Origin: Panulirus ornatus
Taxonomy: Eukaryota > Arthropoda > Malacostraca > Decapoda > Palinuridae
Direction of reading: 5' to 3'
Assembly (NCBI RefSeq): GCF_036320965.1
Contig: NC_092269.1
Location: forward strand, 35,205,343 to 35,269,342
Length of the DNA stretch: 64,000 nt
Shown here: piece by piece, positions 1 through 11,004 of the stretch
Layout: each line of letters opens with the position of its first letter
Numbering within the stretch: position 1 is the first letter of the stretch
Translations under genes and position numbers: made by a program
Notes under the pieces: model-generated
The model's input: the letters and a program-made list of their open reading frames with translations, nothing else
Told to the model about the DNA's origin: nothing
The model's database searches: none

Positions 1-38
1 TCAAATGGGAACCAACTCTGCTGTTGTTTATTCCACAG

Positions 39-1930
39 GGAAAGAATTTCTTTTGGTATGAAATTGAGCCAGAATAGCAGTAAAGGTGAAAGTACAAGTA
101 AACCAAACAAGATCATTCTCAACACTAGTACTACATCACTCTTGGGTACAAAATCCTCAGTCTCTTTAGGTTCCTCCTCATCGACTTGTACACCTAGTTT
201 AGTTCCATATCTGGATGATTCAGAGGATTCAGAAGTTGATGATTCCAAGCGGGGAGTTGTTAAGACACATCGGGACAAGTCTCTACAGAATGGTAACATG
301 AAAACTGATGATAAGAAAATTGTGAAAGCTAGTGGTATTAAGAATGTTAAAGGTGATCGAATGAATGGCTCTTTGCATTTACAAAAACCAGAAAAACTTA
401 GTAATGGTGATATTAAAAGTGATAGTAAGAGTACTGAAAGTGACAGTAGTGTAAAAAGTCACAGTTCCAGTAAAAGTGGGTCAACTAACTTTGTGCCACG
501 ATCACTCCAGGTAGTAAGTAATACTTGCCAGCATCACATAGAGAGCAGCAGTAATAGTTTCAAAGGAAAGGCTGACTCAGGTTGGCTGGTAACAGATGCA
601 TCTCTACATTCTCCAAGTGAGAGCAGCTGCAGTAGTGTTGGTGGATTACATACCAGTACATTCACAGTAGTTGACCAACCTACTAGCTGTAAGTTGGAAC
701 AGAAGCAGCAAGAAGGTCAGGCACATGAAAAACCTGAGAACCAGGGATGGACTGTAACAATAAGAAGACAGCGCCCAGAATTAGAGAAGTCTCATTCACA
801 TGACTCTGTTCTTCCTGGGCCAAGCCATAAAAAGGATGAACCAGATTCAGCCAGTTTGAAAAGCAAAGCCAGTGTTGATAGCAGTCGTTCTGATCGATCG
901 ACAAAATCCATGAAGAAATCTATCCTTTCTCTTTTTACATGTGTTTCATCTTCTCGTAGTCCTGATAGCCCTGAAGATGAACAACCAGAAGCTTCACATC
1001 CCCATGAGGACACTCAGGAATGTTGTGAACTTAAGTCTTTAGATGGTGATAATATGAAACATATTGATACTGAGAACAAGACCAGTAAGTGTAATGGTAC
1101 AGCCAGTTTACACAGTTACAGAGAAGGTAAGAAAGAAGCTTCAGATGAATTCAAAAAGAAAGGCATCAGCTCCCACAATGAGAATGGTCATCACAGCTCA
1201 GAATCAGACACTGACACTGAAACAGAAAATTCCCAGACTAAGAGATACAGAGACCAAGATGACATTGAACCATCAAGCCCTTCAAAGAAATGTCGTCCCG
1301 AAGACAAGGCTAAAGGCTGCGTAAAGAATGAACAAGAGACATCAAAAAATGGATATAGCTCATGTGCTTCAAAAAACGGATCAGATAATGGTTATGACCT
1401 AAAGTCAAAAAACAAGCAGAATAATGATTCTGATGTTTCAAAAAACGGAATCATCCATGAAAATGGAAAATCAAAAAATGGGCTTGTGACAAAGGGTGTG
1501 AAAGGTAATAAAAACAACAAGGATCGTAAGCAAGGAAATAGCTCGTCTTGTAACAGTGATGAAACTTCAAAGGTTCAGAATGACTCCTCCTCATCTGCAT
1601 CTGCCTCATCCCTCTCAGGATCATTATCAGACTCTGAGTCAAGTGAAAGTGAAGGTGATCAGGAAGGAACTGAGTGTTGGGTAGAAAAAACTAAGGAAAC
1701 TCTTGGGAAGGCCAAAACAAATCCAGGAGCTCATGTTGTTCACTGGAATAGTAACATAAAAGATTTATCTCATGCATTAGGCCGTAACCGTGACAATGAA
1801 CAAAGTCGTGATCATGAAAGGGAAAATGTCAGAGAACCTCAGAAGAGGTCTGGAATGTGGGATGGAAGTCGTAGCTCTGAAGTAGTGGATGAATTGCGGA
1901 GGGCTGGAAACTTTGCATATGGAGCTAAAG
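39..1930 (+). CDS. USP36: USP36-like ubiquitin hydrolase, large internal exon (partial gene)
   Basis: This exon encodes about 630 residues of a USP36/scrawny-type deubiquitinase, a nucleolar cysteine protease that removes ubiquitin from nucleolar and chromatin proteins. The acceptor CAG lies at 36-38, so the reading frame enters in mid-codon and the first ATG at 58 is internal, not a start. The catalytic Cys and His boxes are absent and must lie upstream of the window. The exon is disordered and rich in Ser, Lys and Asp, with acidic CK2-like patches (DDSEDSEVDDS) and basic stretches, as in the long tail of the family. It ends with a conserved block (MWDGSRSSEVVDELRR, then AYGAK) resembling the start of the vertebrate USP36 C-terminal motif. 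The donor GTGAGT is at 1931 and leaves a phase-1 codon. USP42 is a less likely alternative. The family call rests mainly on the spliced C-terminus. Confidence 0.8.
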
Positions 1931-2512
1931 GTGAGTTGAGTGAATACCAAAATTTATGCTTTTTTTTTTTATTATAATCTAGAAGTATATGTGAATATGA
2001 AAGTAACTTGTGTGAAAACTTTAATATTTTTGCCTGTTTATAGCACAGATTTTACAGTTATAGTCAGGGTATTGAAAGTTTTTCTTGAATGTAATTATAC
2101 TCATATCTTTTATATACATATATGGCTTAAATTTTTGTGTTATGTGGCTAAGTTCCCACCTATCATATTTTTGGATGCTTATAGATAAGTGTAACAGCTC
2201 AGTGTCAAACAAAGCTTTTTTGTCTGTTTGCTGGTCATTTAGAATTTATGAGGCTGCAGCTCACAGGCTTCACATCCTAGCTGATATAGTACACCTTACA
2301 GATATTTTCAGTTAATCTTTTGAATATCTAATTTGGGTGATTCATAGTGCTGCTTATAGGTATTGAGTTAAACAGGTTAAGACTGAACTTTTTTTTTTTT
2401 CCATTATAGTACCTTTTGGTGTTAGTATTCTCATTACAGTCCTCTATGCCATATATTTATTTTAGGAGTTATACCCTTTTAAGATTTTTCCTACATTTAT
2501 TTAATTATTTAT
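1931..2512 (+). other. USP36 intron, 5' part, no recognisable element
   Basis: AT-rich intron sequence after the GTGAGT donor. No repeat family or coding similarity is seen until the LINE-A copy at 2513. Confidence 0.5.
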
Positions 2513-3914
2513 TTTGCTTTGTCGCTGTCTCCCACGTTAGTGAGGTAGTGCAAGGAAACAGACGAAAGAATGGCCCAACCCACCCACATACACATGTATA
2601 TACATACACGTCCACACACGCAAATATACATACCTATACATCTCAATGTACACATTTATATATACACACACAGACATATACATATATACACTTGTACATA
2701 ATTCATACTGTCTGCCTTTATTTATTCCCATCACCACCTCGCCACACATGGAATAACAACCCCCTCCCCCCTCATGTGTGTGAGGTAGCGCTAGGAAGAG
2801 ACAACAAAGGCCACATTCATTCACACTCAGTCTCTAGCTGTCATGTAATAATGCACCGAAACCACAGCCCCCCTTCCACATCCAGGCCCCACAGAACTTT
2901 CCGTGGTTTACCCCAGACGCTTCACATGCCCTGGTTCAATCCATTGACAGCACGTCAACCCCAATATACCACATCGTTCCAATTCACTCTATTCCTTGCA
3001 CGCCTTTCACCCTCCTGCATGTTCAGGCCCCAATCACTCTAAATCTTTTTCACTTCATCTTTCCACCTCCAATTTAGTCTCCCACTTCTCCTCGTTCCCT
3101 CCACCTCTGACACATGTATCTTCTTGGTCAATCTTTCCTCACTCATTCTCTCCATGTGCCCAAACCATTTCAAAACACCCTCTTCTGCTCTCTCAACCAC
3201 ACTCTTTTTATTTCCACACATCTCTCTTACCCTTACGTTACTTACTCGATCAAACCACCTCACACCACATATTGTCCTCAAACATCTCATTTCCAGCACA
3301 TCCATCCTCCTGCGCACATCTCTATCCATAGCCCACGCCTCGCAGCCATACAACATTGTTAGAACCACTATTCCTTCAAACATACCCATTTTTGCTTTCG
3401 AGATAATGTTCTCGACTTCCAAACATTCTTCAAGGCTCCCAGAATTTTCGCCCCCTCCCCCACCCTATGATCCACTTCCGCTTCCATGGTTCCATCCGCT
3501 GCCAGATCCACTCCCAGATATCTAAAACACTTCACTTCCTCCAGTTTTTCTCCATTCAAACTCACCTCCCAATTGACTTGACCCTCACCCCTACTGTACC
3601 TAATAACCTTGCTCTTATTCCCATTTACTCTTAACTTTCTTCTTCCACACACTTTACCAAACTCAGTCACCAGCTTCTGCAGTTTCTCACATGAATCAGC
3701 CACCAGTGCTGTATCATCAGCGAACAACAACTGACTCACTTCCCAAGCTCTCTCATCCACAACAGACTGCATACTTGCCCCTCTTTCCAAAACTCTTGCA
3801 TTCACCTCCCTAACAACCCCATCCATAAATAAATTAAACAACCATGGAGACATCACACACCCCTGCCACAAACCTACATTCACTGAGAACCAATCACTTT
3901 CCTCTCTTCCTACA
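2513..3914 (-). mobile_element. LINE-A copy, 5'-truncated, long 3' UTR form
   Basis: Antisense RTE-like non-LTR element inside the first USP36 intron. On the - strand it starts within the reverse transcriptase (NVGLWQGCVMSPWLF at about 3883), passes the LLFADDTALVAD active-site motif and the C-terminal YGCEAWAMD ... RRMDVLEMRCLR region, and ends near 2513 with the family 3' end. A frame break near 3420 and changes in the C-terminal part make it a pseudogene. The UTR holds the roughly 250-bp segment that the short form lacks. Confidence 0.85.
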
Positions 3915-4320
3915 TATGATCATGAAAATATATCCCTCACATATGTTAATGGGAAAAGCATGATACTGATTTCAGTCAATCCTTGTACTTTTGATTTTTG
4001 ACAGTTTAGGCTGAGACTGGATTTTTAACTGTTGCTTGCCTTGAAAGGTCATGTTAGCAATATTAGTATTGTAATCACGAGATTAAATGTTCTTTGAAGA
4101 ATATCACCATTGGTTCTGGTAAATTCTTCTGTTGAAGATTCAGAAAATTCAGTTTGGATTCATCTGTGAAAAGGGAAAAGCTGACACCATTGAACTTGTT
4201 GTCTTAAACTTTCACATTTCTCTTCTGTGATATGGTGATTTTTTTCCAGCAGTTGTTATGTATGATTCTTATGTCCGCTCTTTTCCACAAGAAAATTGAA
4301 GGTGATCTAGAAAGAACGAA
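3915..4320. other. Intron sequence, nothing recognised
   Basis: AT-rich intron of USP36 between two LINE-A pieces. No open frame or known repeat is seen. Confidence 0.4.
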
Positions 4321-4321
4321 A

Positions 4322-5275
4322 TCCAGACTAGTGATAGGGAAGAAAGAATACTACAGTACCCTTTTTTCCTAGTGTCATAAAAGGTGACTAAAAGGGCTGG
4401 GAGCAAGAGGCTAAAAACCCTTCCCTAGTTGTATTTTAGTTTTTAAATGTTATAACAGAATGAGTCAAGAGAAGAGTGTATATTCTCCTTGAAGGTTCAG
4501 GCTGGGGTGTCTGAATGTGCATGGCTATAACCAGGATGAGAAGAAGGGAAAGATAAGTTGTATGTTAAGGGATAGGAACCTGGATATTTTGGCATGTAGT
4601 GAAACTAAGTTCCTGCAAAAGAAGGACTTTCGAATGAGTGTATGCTGAGAGGGGCAAATGATGGGTTGTCTGATCACTTTATGGTACGGGCGAGGATGAA
4701 TATTTGTTGAGGCTTTAGGAAAAGAGGAAATGATGTGGGTGTAAATAGGATGGTGAAAGTTGTGAACTTGAAAGAGAGGCTTGTATGAGGAAATAGTAGG
4801 AGAGATTAGGTGAAGAATAGCAAAAATGGTGAACTTGGAAGAGATACTTGTACAGGGAAATAGTTGGAGAGCTTTGGTAAAAAATGGCAAAAGGTGACTA
4901 GACAAGACTAGAGAAGTGGGCAAGTAATGGGAAGTATATAGGTAAACACTATTTACATGTGAAAGAGAAGTGGGTGGCTTGCAATAGGTGAGATTTATGC
5001 TTGTGAGAAAAGATAATAGGCGGTGGAAAGAGATAATTAAATTGTTACTGAAGGAGAATAAAGGGGTGTATGGGCATTACCTGCAGGGAAGGAGGTCATG
5101 TGTTTGTGAGATGTAAAGAGGAAGTGGTAGGTCATGAAGAATGTGCATGGGCTAAAAATGGTAAAAAAAGAGCTGGGTTGAGATAGTGTTGGCAAACTTC
5201 AGGGAGAGTAGGAAAATATTTTGTAAGTTTGGGATAATAAGGTTAGATAATACAGCAGTGGGTGGAGATGTGTTT
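4322..5275 (+). mobile_element. Old LINE-A-like copy: 5' leader, start of endonuclease, linker
   Basis: This is the only piece in the window that reaches the 5' side of the element. The leader at 4322-4510 resembles the body of SINE-1: GATAGG ... AGAAAGAATACT, the block around GACTAAAAGGG, then a CCTTGAAGG-like block. The APE endonuclease start follows at about 4513 (LNVHGYNQDEKKGKIS, then LDILACSETK with the ETK box). After an internal deletion it resumes near 4650 with GANDGLSDHFMVRARMNI, which matches the GGMSDHYLVEAKVKI end of the endonuclease in the copy at 19583. Many stops and frameshifts mark it as ancient. Confidence 0.65.
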
Positions 5276-5282
5276 CCTACCT

Positions 5283-6605
5283 TTTGTACACTCTGACCAA
5301 GAACTGCCCGGGGGTGACACCATCACATTGCCTTTGGCTTCCCCTGGGTCTAACTTCTCATACAGCAGTATGCTCCCACATCTCCCCACCTTTTGAAAAT
5401 TTTGAAAATCTTAATACTAGAATTCTAGTCAAAATCGTCCATCCATCTTGGTCTCTTGTGCACCCTGTTTGGGTGAGGCAGAGGGACATCCTCAGCAGTG
5501 GTGGATGCTTAGGTAGTATCTTCTCACCTTGAATTTTGAGTTGTGGATGACTGGATGGATTGTCACAACACTCCGTAGATGCTTTCAATTCCTGTAGTAA
5601 AGCCAACCATGGCTGTCTAGCCAGACAGCATATTGTTAGAGTTGGCATGCCTCAACCCCACACCTCTCCTATCCCATCTCTTGGAAGTCTGATCCTAGAT
5701 CTTGACGTGCTGTCCAGCTGCCAGAGGTGTAAGGCCTGTCGCATTACAGTTAATCTGCTGTGCCATCTCATTCTGATGCGGTGCCATATGGAGCTCCCCC
5801 TGCCACTGGGCTCTCCTCCATAGCTAGTCCACCATACAGTGCTGGCAGGATGTGGGCACTTCATCTTTCAAATCCCTACCCATGGTTACTTGAGCTGGCA
5901 CCTCGCCTACACCATGCAAGGGCATGTTTGATACTGTAGCAGCACCTGTGACACCTTGTCATTGTGCAGGCTGCCCCCCCAAACACACCCATGTTGTTGT
6001 GAAGAACCCTCTTCACTACCTTGACAGAGGCCTCTGCCCGGCTGTTAGCCAGGGGTGAGTGGTCAGAAGACACTGCACATGCACATTGCTTTCCACCCTC
6101 TTGAAGAAGACTGCCAACCCTTCACTTTCAAGGTTGGTGCCTTCATCCGTGGATATCTCCTTCAGCATATGAAGTAACTCTTCAGTTTGATAATTATCTG
6201 CACTGAGCTAGTATCACTGGGGAATTAGGCTACCTCCAGCCAATCTGTTAACCTTTCAGCATAAACCATGTACATCCTGCCATTCAGCTGGAACAGGTTG
6301 ACTGCAGTCTTCTGAAATGGATAATCAGGTTGAGGTGTGAGGACTGTAGGCTCAGGGTGCTCTGAGGGTGCATGTATTTAACAGGTGAGACACAGCAAGC
6401 CATGATACTGCTGGTCACCATCCATGCTAGACCAATAGATGGCCTGCTTGGCCCTCTTTAGCATGGATTCCAGGGCCTGAAGTCCTGCTTGCAGGTTGGC
6501 AGCAACTCGGAACCAGATGACCAGAGAATTTTGGGTGTAAGCAAGCAATTTCCTGAGCCTTGTATGCTGCATAGTCATTGGCCATGAGTTGAAGTGGGAG
6601 TTGAG
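5283..6605 (-). mobile_element. Gypsy-type LTR retrotransposon remnant (integrase region of pol)
   Basis: On the - strand, translated blocks follow Ty3/Gypsy integrase order. From about 6475 there is the zinc-binding region (MLKRAKQAIYWSSMDGD, then a CxxC-like end). From about 6330 comes the catalytic core (YPFQKTAVNLFQLNGRMYMV, ERLTDWLEVA). Near 6060 is the motif SSDHSPLANSRAEASVKVVK, which includes the position of the catalytic Glu. From 5820 to 5300 is a C-terminal tail with RLDSHGW-like and RKHLR-like blocks. Frameshifts and stops are frequent. No LTRs, gag or protease were found. It resembles the Mag/K02A2.6 type of Gypsy element. Confidence is in the superfamily, not the clade. Confidence 0.65.
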
Positions 6606-7100
6606 ATAAGGCATAGGGTGGGTGAGGGGGGGACTAAAGATCTGGGTGCATTGAGGAGTGTGCAGAATGTGAGGTCAGTCTGTAAAGGCAAAGATGGGTA
6701 TGTTTGATGATATAAGAACCCAGCCAATGTTGTATAGGTGCAAGGCATGGACCCTGCACATAATAATTTGGAAGAGTGTGGATGTGTTGGAAATGAAGTG
6801 TTTGAGGGCATTATATGATGTGAGGAGGGTTGATCAGTTACAAAATGATAGGTTAACATAGAGTTGTGATAGTAAGAAGAGTATTTTTAAGAGAACTTAA
6901 GTTGATGTGCTGAAATTGTGTGGAAGTATGGAGAGGATGAGTAGTAGGGTATAAGTATCAGAAGTGCAGTGAACACAGAGAAGAGGGAAATCAAGGACAA
7001 AATGGAAGGTTGAAATGAAAGATGCTTTGAGTTGTCAGGGCCTAAGCATGTAGGAGGGTGAATTGTGTATGGGATAAAGTGAATAGGAGGAGTGTGACCT
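6606..7100 (+). mobile_element. Old LINE-A copy, C-terminal region
   Basis: Diverged sense copy beginning at the LINE-A region around GEGAKILGALKNVW and running past the YGCEAW and DVLEMRCLR equivalents. It is decayed, with stops such as the TAG after GATAGGTTAACA. It directly abuts the Gypsy remnant. Confidence 0.6.
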
Positions 7101-7224
7101 GCAGGGGATGATATGCTAACAGAACCCTGATTAATTTCTACTCTCTTTTTCTTTTACTTCTCTTTCACCCGAGATGGCCTTGATTAGAGCATATTTTGAC
7201 GATACCATGTTGATTACATCTATC

Positions 7225-7620
7225 CGTATCTGTATCTGTGATTTCTACTTCCCTCCAGGAACTTCTGTCAGGGGAAGGCCACAGCAAAAGAGTCTTCACA
7301 TATCCCTGTCCTTATATGCCTCCCTTGCATACATCATTTCATGCATTCTTCCACAAATTCTCTCCCTCCTGTACACCTCCACTTTATTTCCTCATATCTC
7401 CTTTATCATGCAGTCATACACTCTCCTTGTAAATCCCCCATCTTGCATTCTTTCTACATGCCCAAATCACCTCAAAATACATTTCACCCACTCTACAACT
7501 TCACAGTGCATTTCTTGTCATACAAAATCTTTAATACACCCTCCCATATCTCTTCAGTCCATCTAGTCATATACCATATGCTTCTTTCAAATAACTCATT
7601 TCCATAGCCTGGATTCTTGA
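7225..7620 (-). mobile_element. LINE-B remnant
   Basis: Cytosine-rich + strand sequence similar to 28035-28570 and 33375-34285. Read on the - strand, those two copies give the C-terminal region of a second non-LTR family. This copy shows the block equivalent to the GFGHVEKMQ region and is heavily decayed. Confidence 0.45.
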
Positions 7621-7965
7621 CTGCTAATATATGTTTAGAAAAGCAAGGGTTCTGAATTAGATTTTTATTTATTTTAATGATTTGTCACCTGAGACAAACC
7701 AGGTGTTAAGTCAGCCCACAAACCATTTCCATAGAGAGTTCTTGAAATGCTAAGGTATCCAGGTTTTTATGGAAGAATTGATTAATAATTGAGTGATCAT
7801 TGATTTATACTTTGTGATAGAAATAGGAATATAGGCAATTTTTGGTCATTTATTGCTTTACCAATGATTTTTGGTGCATTGGTATTTCCAACCCCACACA
7901 TGGCCTCAAAATAATGCATAAGTTAGCAATATATGATTCACAAGATTTTTGCTTGCAGCTTGGTT

Positions 7966-8580
7966 TGGAGGTAGTAGTTGGTAGGCAGCCTCCGACCAGG
8001 GAGTTATATTACCAGATATTACCAGTGCTACCTGCCTGATACTTGTGACTGCTGCATAATGAGCCAGCGCTTCAGTGGTTGTCAAGGTGCACTTCTCTGT
8101 TCCAGGAAGCTGTCTTTTCTTTCTGACTCACCCACATATGGGTTGCTGGTGTCCTGTCCATAAACATAGTCGTTCCTTGTCACACATAACACTTGACTAC
8201 ATTTAACTCACACAACTCATTCTTTGTATCTCTAGAATTTCTTTCAATAAGCAATATAGATTATCCCTGCCTTTTGGCAAAATGATAGGAGTAATAGATT
8301 GAATTAGTGGGTAGGTTCATTAGTCAGAGTCAGAAGCTTTAGGTAGAAATATTTGGTATTGTTAGGTTGTAGTAGTAGATTGAAACATTGGTAGACACAT
8401 TAGGTAGTCGAAAGGAACTTTAGGTCAGAGTCTTTGGAAATACTGCGATGGGGTTGCCCTCTGCCAGTGGCCTCTTTAAGGATGAGGCACTAAAGGCTAA
8501 GTAGCAACATTTGAGTTCATCAGTTATGGAGACTCTTTTGACATGGCCACCCAAAGAGATATGGATAGGTAACTCAAAGG
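7966..8580 (+). repeat. Repeat E, copy 1 (unrecognised, about 600 bp)
   Basis: This collinear block is shared with 51690-52260. Shared landmarks in order are a GTAGTAGTTGGT start, TTCAGTGGTTGTCAAG, a CTCACCCACA block, TGCCTTTTGGCAAAATG, a run of AGTAGTAGAT/AGAAACATT units, TTGCCCTCTGCCAGTGGCCTCTT and CATGGCCACCC. No open frame, terminal inverted repeat or tRNA-like box is evident. The element class is unknown. Confidence 0.6.
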
Positions 8581-8694
8581 TTGAATGTTGGTAACAAGCA
8601 AGAAACTTTAGGTTCCTTCAGCTTTATACTTAATTTTTCATGCCCATTCACTTGTCTTTACCGTAAATCATTCATTTTTCACCTTTATATTTTT

Positions 8695-8992
8695 AATTAT
8701 GTTGATTTATTTATTACATTCTCAGAAACCTGGATGTATTAGCAGCCATTACATAATTGAACCTCCATTACCCAACAGTGAATACCTGGGGTGGGGTAAT
8801 TTTTTTTTTTTTTTTCAAACTTCGCCATTTCCCGCGTTAGCGAGGTAGCGTTAAGAACAGAGGACTGGGCCTTTTTCGGAATGGTGGGGTAATTATGTTG
8901 ATTTATTTATTACATTCTCAGAAGCCTGAATATATTAGCAGCCATTCCATAATTGAACCTCTTATTACCCAACAGTGAATACCTGGGGTGGG
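8695..8992 (+). repeat. Intronic tandem duplication spanning the USP36 splice acceptor
   Basis: About 100 bp at 8695-8798 is repeated at 8891-8992 with a few mismatches. Both copies include the AACAG acceptor and the first exon codons (GTGAATACCTGG). The copies are separated by a SINE-1 fragment at 8803-8880, and the 12-bp sequence GGTGGGGTAATT flanks that fragment on both sides (8791-8802, 8883-8894), which fits a target-site duplication. Confidence 0.75.
8803..8880 (-). mobile_element. SINE-1 fragment, 5'-truncated
   Basis: The 3' part of SINE-1 in antisense: a T-run, then CGCCATTTCCCGCGTTAGCG and the AGAACAGAGGACTGGGCC block. It lies between the two copies of the duplicated USP36 acceptor. 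Confidence 0.75.
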
Positions 8993-9091
8993 GGTAGGAG
9001 TGCTGCCGACCAAGAGACTGAGAAAGAACGCAGAGAAATGAAGAAGAGAACTGCTGATGACATGTACAATGAAGAATTTGATAGTGGCAGA
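8976..9091 (+). CDS. USP36: USP36-like, penultimate exon
   Basis: This 116-nt exon joins in frame to the exon ending at 1930: G plus TG gives Val, so the junction reads AYGAK-VNTWGGG. The acceptor is the AACAG ending at 8975 and the donor is GTAAGT at 9092. The 39 codons cover the conserved C-terminal motif. TWGGG followed by a charged Glu/Arg helix and then YNEEFDSGR matches the family pattern TW-D-G ... DEEFDRGK. The frame is open only for this acceptor and donor pair. A near-identical copy of the acceptor and of the first few codons lies about 196 bp upstream, in a duplicated intron segment broken by a SINE-1 piece. Confidence 0.82.
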
Positions 9092-9399
9092 GTAAGTTGT
9101 TTATGTATTATAAGTCATCCTCATTTTTTTATAAAAAACTTTATTATTATCGTTCTAAAAGTTGTTGAGGGTGAGAGGACTGCATGGGAAAGAATTAGAT
9201 GGATTGATATTTTATGTGGGTGATAACAGACTATCATTGATTTGAACCACTGTATATGAAGCAGTTATGGAGTAGTTTGTGGTTGATGCATGTGGATGGT
9301 GGATTTTGGTGTCAGAACATTGTACATAACACAAGAGAGTGGATGAATGCAATAAAAAGCTATTGGTCTTTTCTTCTGGGTGTTATAATGGTGATGCAG

Positions 9400-10640
9400 G
9401 AGAGTCATTTAGGTAAAAGAATGTATTTATGTACACTTGGTCTCCTGGCCTAGAATCCCCTTCTGTTTGCTTTGGAAGCTAGCCATGTTCACTGAGCATG
9501 ACCACAGATCAAGAAGTATGGTGTTGAATTGTGATTTTGTTTGTGGATTGAGTACAGGACAAAGGAATAAGTGTTCATTGTCATTAACATGAAAGTTGGA
9601 TCTTAGGATTGAGGGGTCTTTTGATATGTTTATTTAGTGCTTATAAAGTTGGAGTGATGGATAGTGCCCAGAATGCTGAGAAGAATGCATAACTTGCACT
9701 TGGGAGTGTGTTTTCACATGGGTATATTTAGTGGAGAGCTTAAGAATGGGTTGGGAACACTGTTATTTAGTGCTTGTCAGGTCATTACAGTGTGTATGTG
9801 TTTTCTGATTGTCATGGTTATTGGGGGAGAGGTGATCTGTAAGTGTAGGTTGCTGAAGTGGGAAGCAGGGGTAAGTTTTTAACTTTTACTTAGGTATTAG
9901 TGGTTGGTTATGAAGTGGTTTGGCAGGGGGGGGTGTCTGTGCAGTTGCAAATTTTGTTTTGTTATGCAGGTGTTGGATGTTTGTGGTTGTGTGATTCTCC
10001 TGAGTGCTCTGGTTTGTGTGGCTTCCAACTTTGTTTTTTGATTTTGACAGCACAAATGACCTGGAAGGTGATATGAAGTTTGAGGTCAATTGAATTAATC
10101 ATTTGTAGAGGGTACCTTTTTTTAATTGGTAAATGTTATGAGGACCTATAGTTTATTTATAGCCTTTCTGTTGATTAAGGAATGAATGTCGTGGGTATAT
10201 TTGATATCGAGTATGGTTGGAATATGTTGAGTTAGAATGGTTGATGATTCAGGGTGGTGGAAGGTTTCAGGTTTGATTTATGTTAAGAGGGTGACAATAT
10301 ATTTCCCTAGGGATGTGGGCATTCTGTTTTGAGTGAGCCAGTGTTCAAAAAATGTTGTGTTGCATGTTTGTTGTTTCTTGAGTAGAGTCATGGTGATGTA
10401 AATTATTTGTAGTGGCATATGTTTATGATGGGAGTTCTGCAGCGGTCTGTTGGATGTGATGGGAGGAAAAGATTTAAAAGAGAGAAAGAACTGTTGTCTT
10501 GGGAACTCCATTGTTGAGATTGCAATTAGTGGGATGTAGTCTTTATGAATGACCCTGGCTTGACAGCCACATATGAATTTGATTAGATTTGATATTTTAT
10601 GTAATGTTTTGGCGATCCATCAATACATAAAAACTTCCAT
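9400..10640 (-). mobile_element. Jockey-like LINE remnant in the last USP36 intron
   Basis: Read on the - strand, the translation gives decayed blocks in the order of the jockey-type C-terminal region: HDIHSLINRKAINKL, then TRALRRITQPQTSNT and IQHLHNKTKFATAQ (the RALRIITG ... HLHxETK pattern). Part of it (9440-9905) is shared with 43005-43520. Stops and frameshifts are numerous. The clade assignment is tentative. Confidence 0.4.
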
Positions 10641-10692
10641 TAGTTTTTCAGTGACAGACATATGCATTAATTCCTGCATCTTTTTTTAACAG

Positions 10693-11004
10693 ACAAAAAA
10701 GATAAAGACCGCAAAGAAGTGTTGGGAGTCTCAGCGCTGGGATCGTAGCTCTTCTAATGAATTTCAGAAGATCCAAGATTTACGTAATTCAGGATCTTGG
10801 ACACCACATAACCACCACAACCATAGTCCGCACCAGTATTCAAGCCCACACTTCAACTCTCAGCATCCTAGGCATTCATACTGGAACAAACACCGTGATC
10901 ATTACCACCAACGCAACAAGCCATGGAACAAATTTGGTATGCGAGACCATAAGTTTCACAAGAAACACAAAGAAAAGTATAAACATTGGGATCGTAGAGA
11001 CTAG
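10693..11004 (+). CDS. USP36: USP36-like, terminal exon with stop codon
   Basis: The acceptor is the AACAG ending at 10692, and 104 codons run to the TAG at 11002-11004. The phase-0 junction reads EEFDSGR-TKKIKTAKK, then FQKIQDLRN. This parallels the basic C-terminus of USP36 (EEFDRGK-EKKIKK ... FQKLQTRRN), which is thought to act in nucleolar targeting. The rest is lineage-specific: a His/Asn/Tyr-rich stretch (repeated HN, HH and YSS motifs) and a Lys/His-rich end (HKFHKKHKEKYKHWD). Length and ending are consistent with a natural C-terminus. What follows is probably 3' untranslated sequence. Confidence 0.82.
   Translation, partial: TKKIKTAKKCWESQRWDRSSSNEFQKIQDLRNSGSWTPHNHHNHSPHQYSSPHFNSQHPRHSYWNKHRDHYHQRNKPWNKFGMRDHKFHKKHKEKYKHWDRRD

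Noticed and set aside
58..60. ATG at the start of the first long frame as a translation start
   Set aside because: It lies 19 nt inside an exon that begins at a splice acceptor, and the upstream frame is open. The protein lacks its catalytic domain here, so the true start is outside the window.
1940..2315. Small frames after the first USP36 exon
   Set aside because: They lie beyond the GTGAGT donor in AT-rich intron sequence, with no domain and no codon signal.
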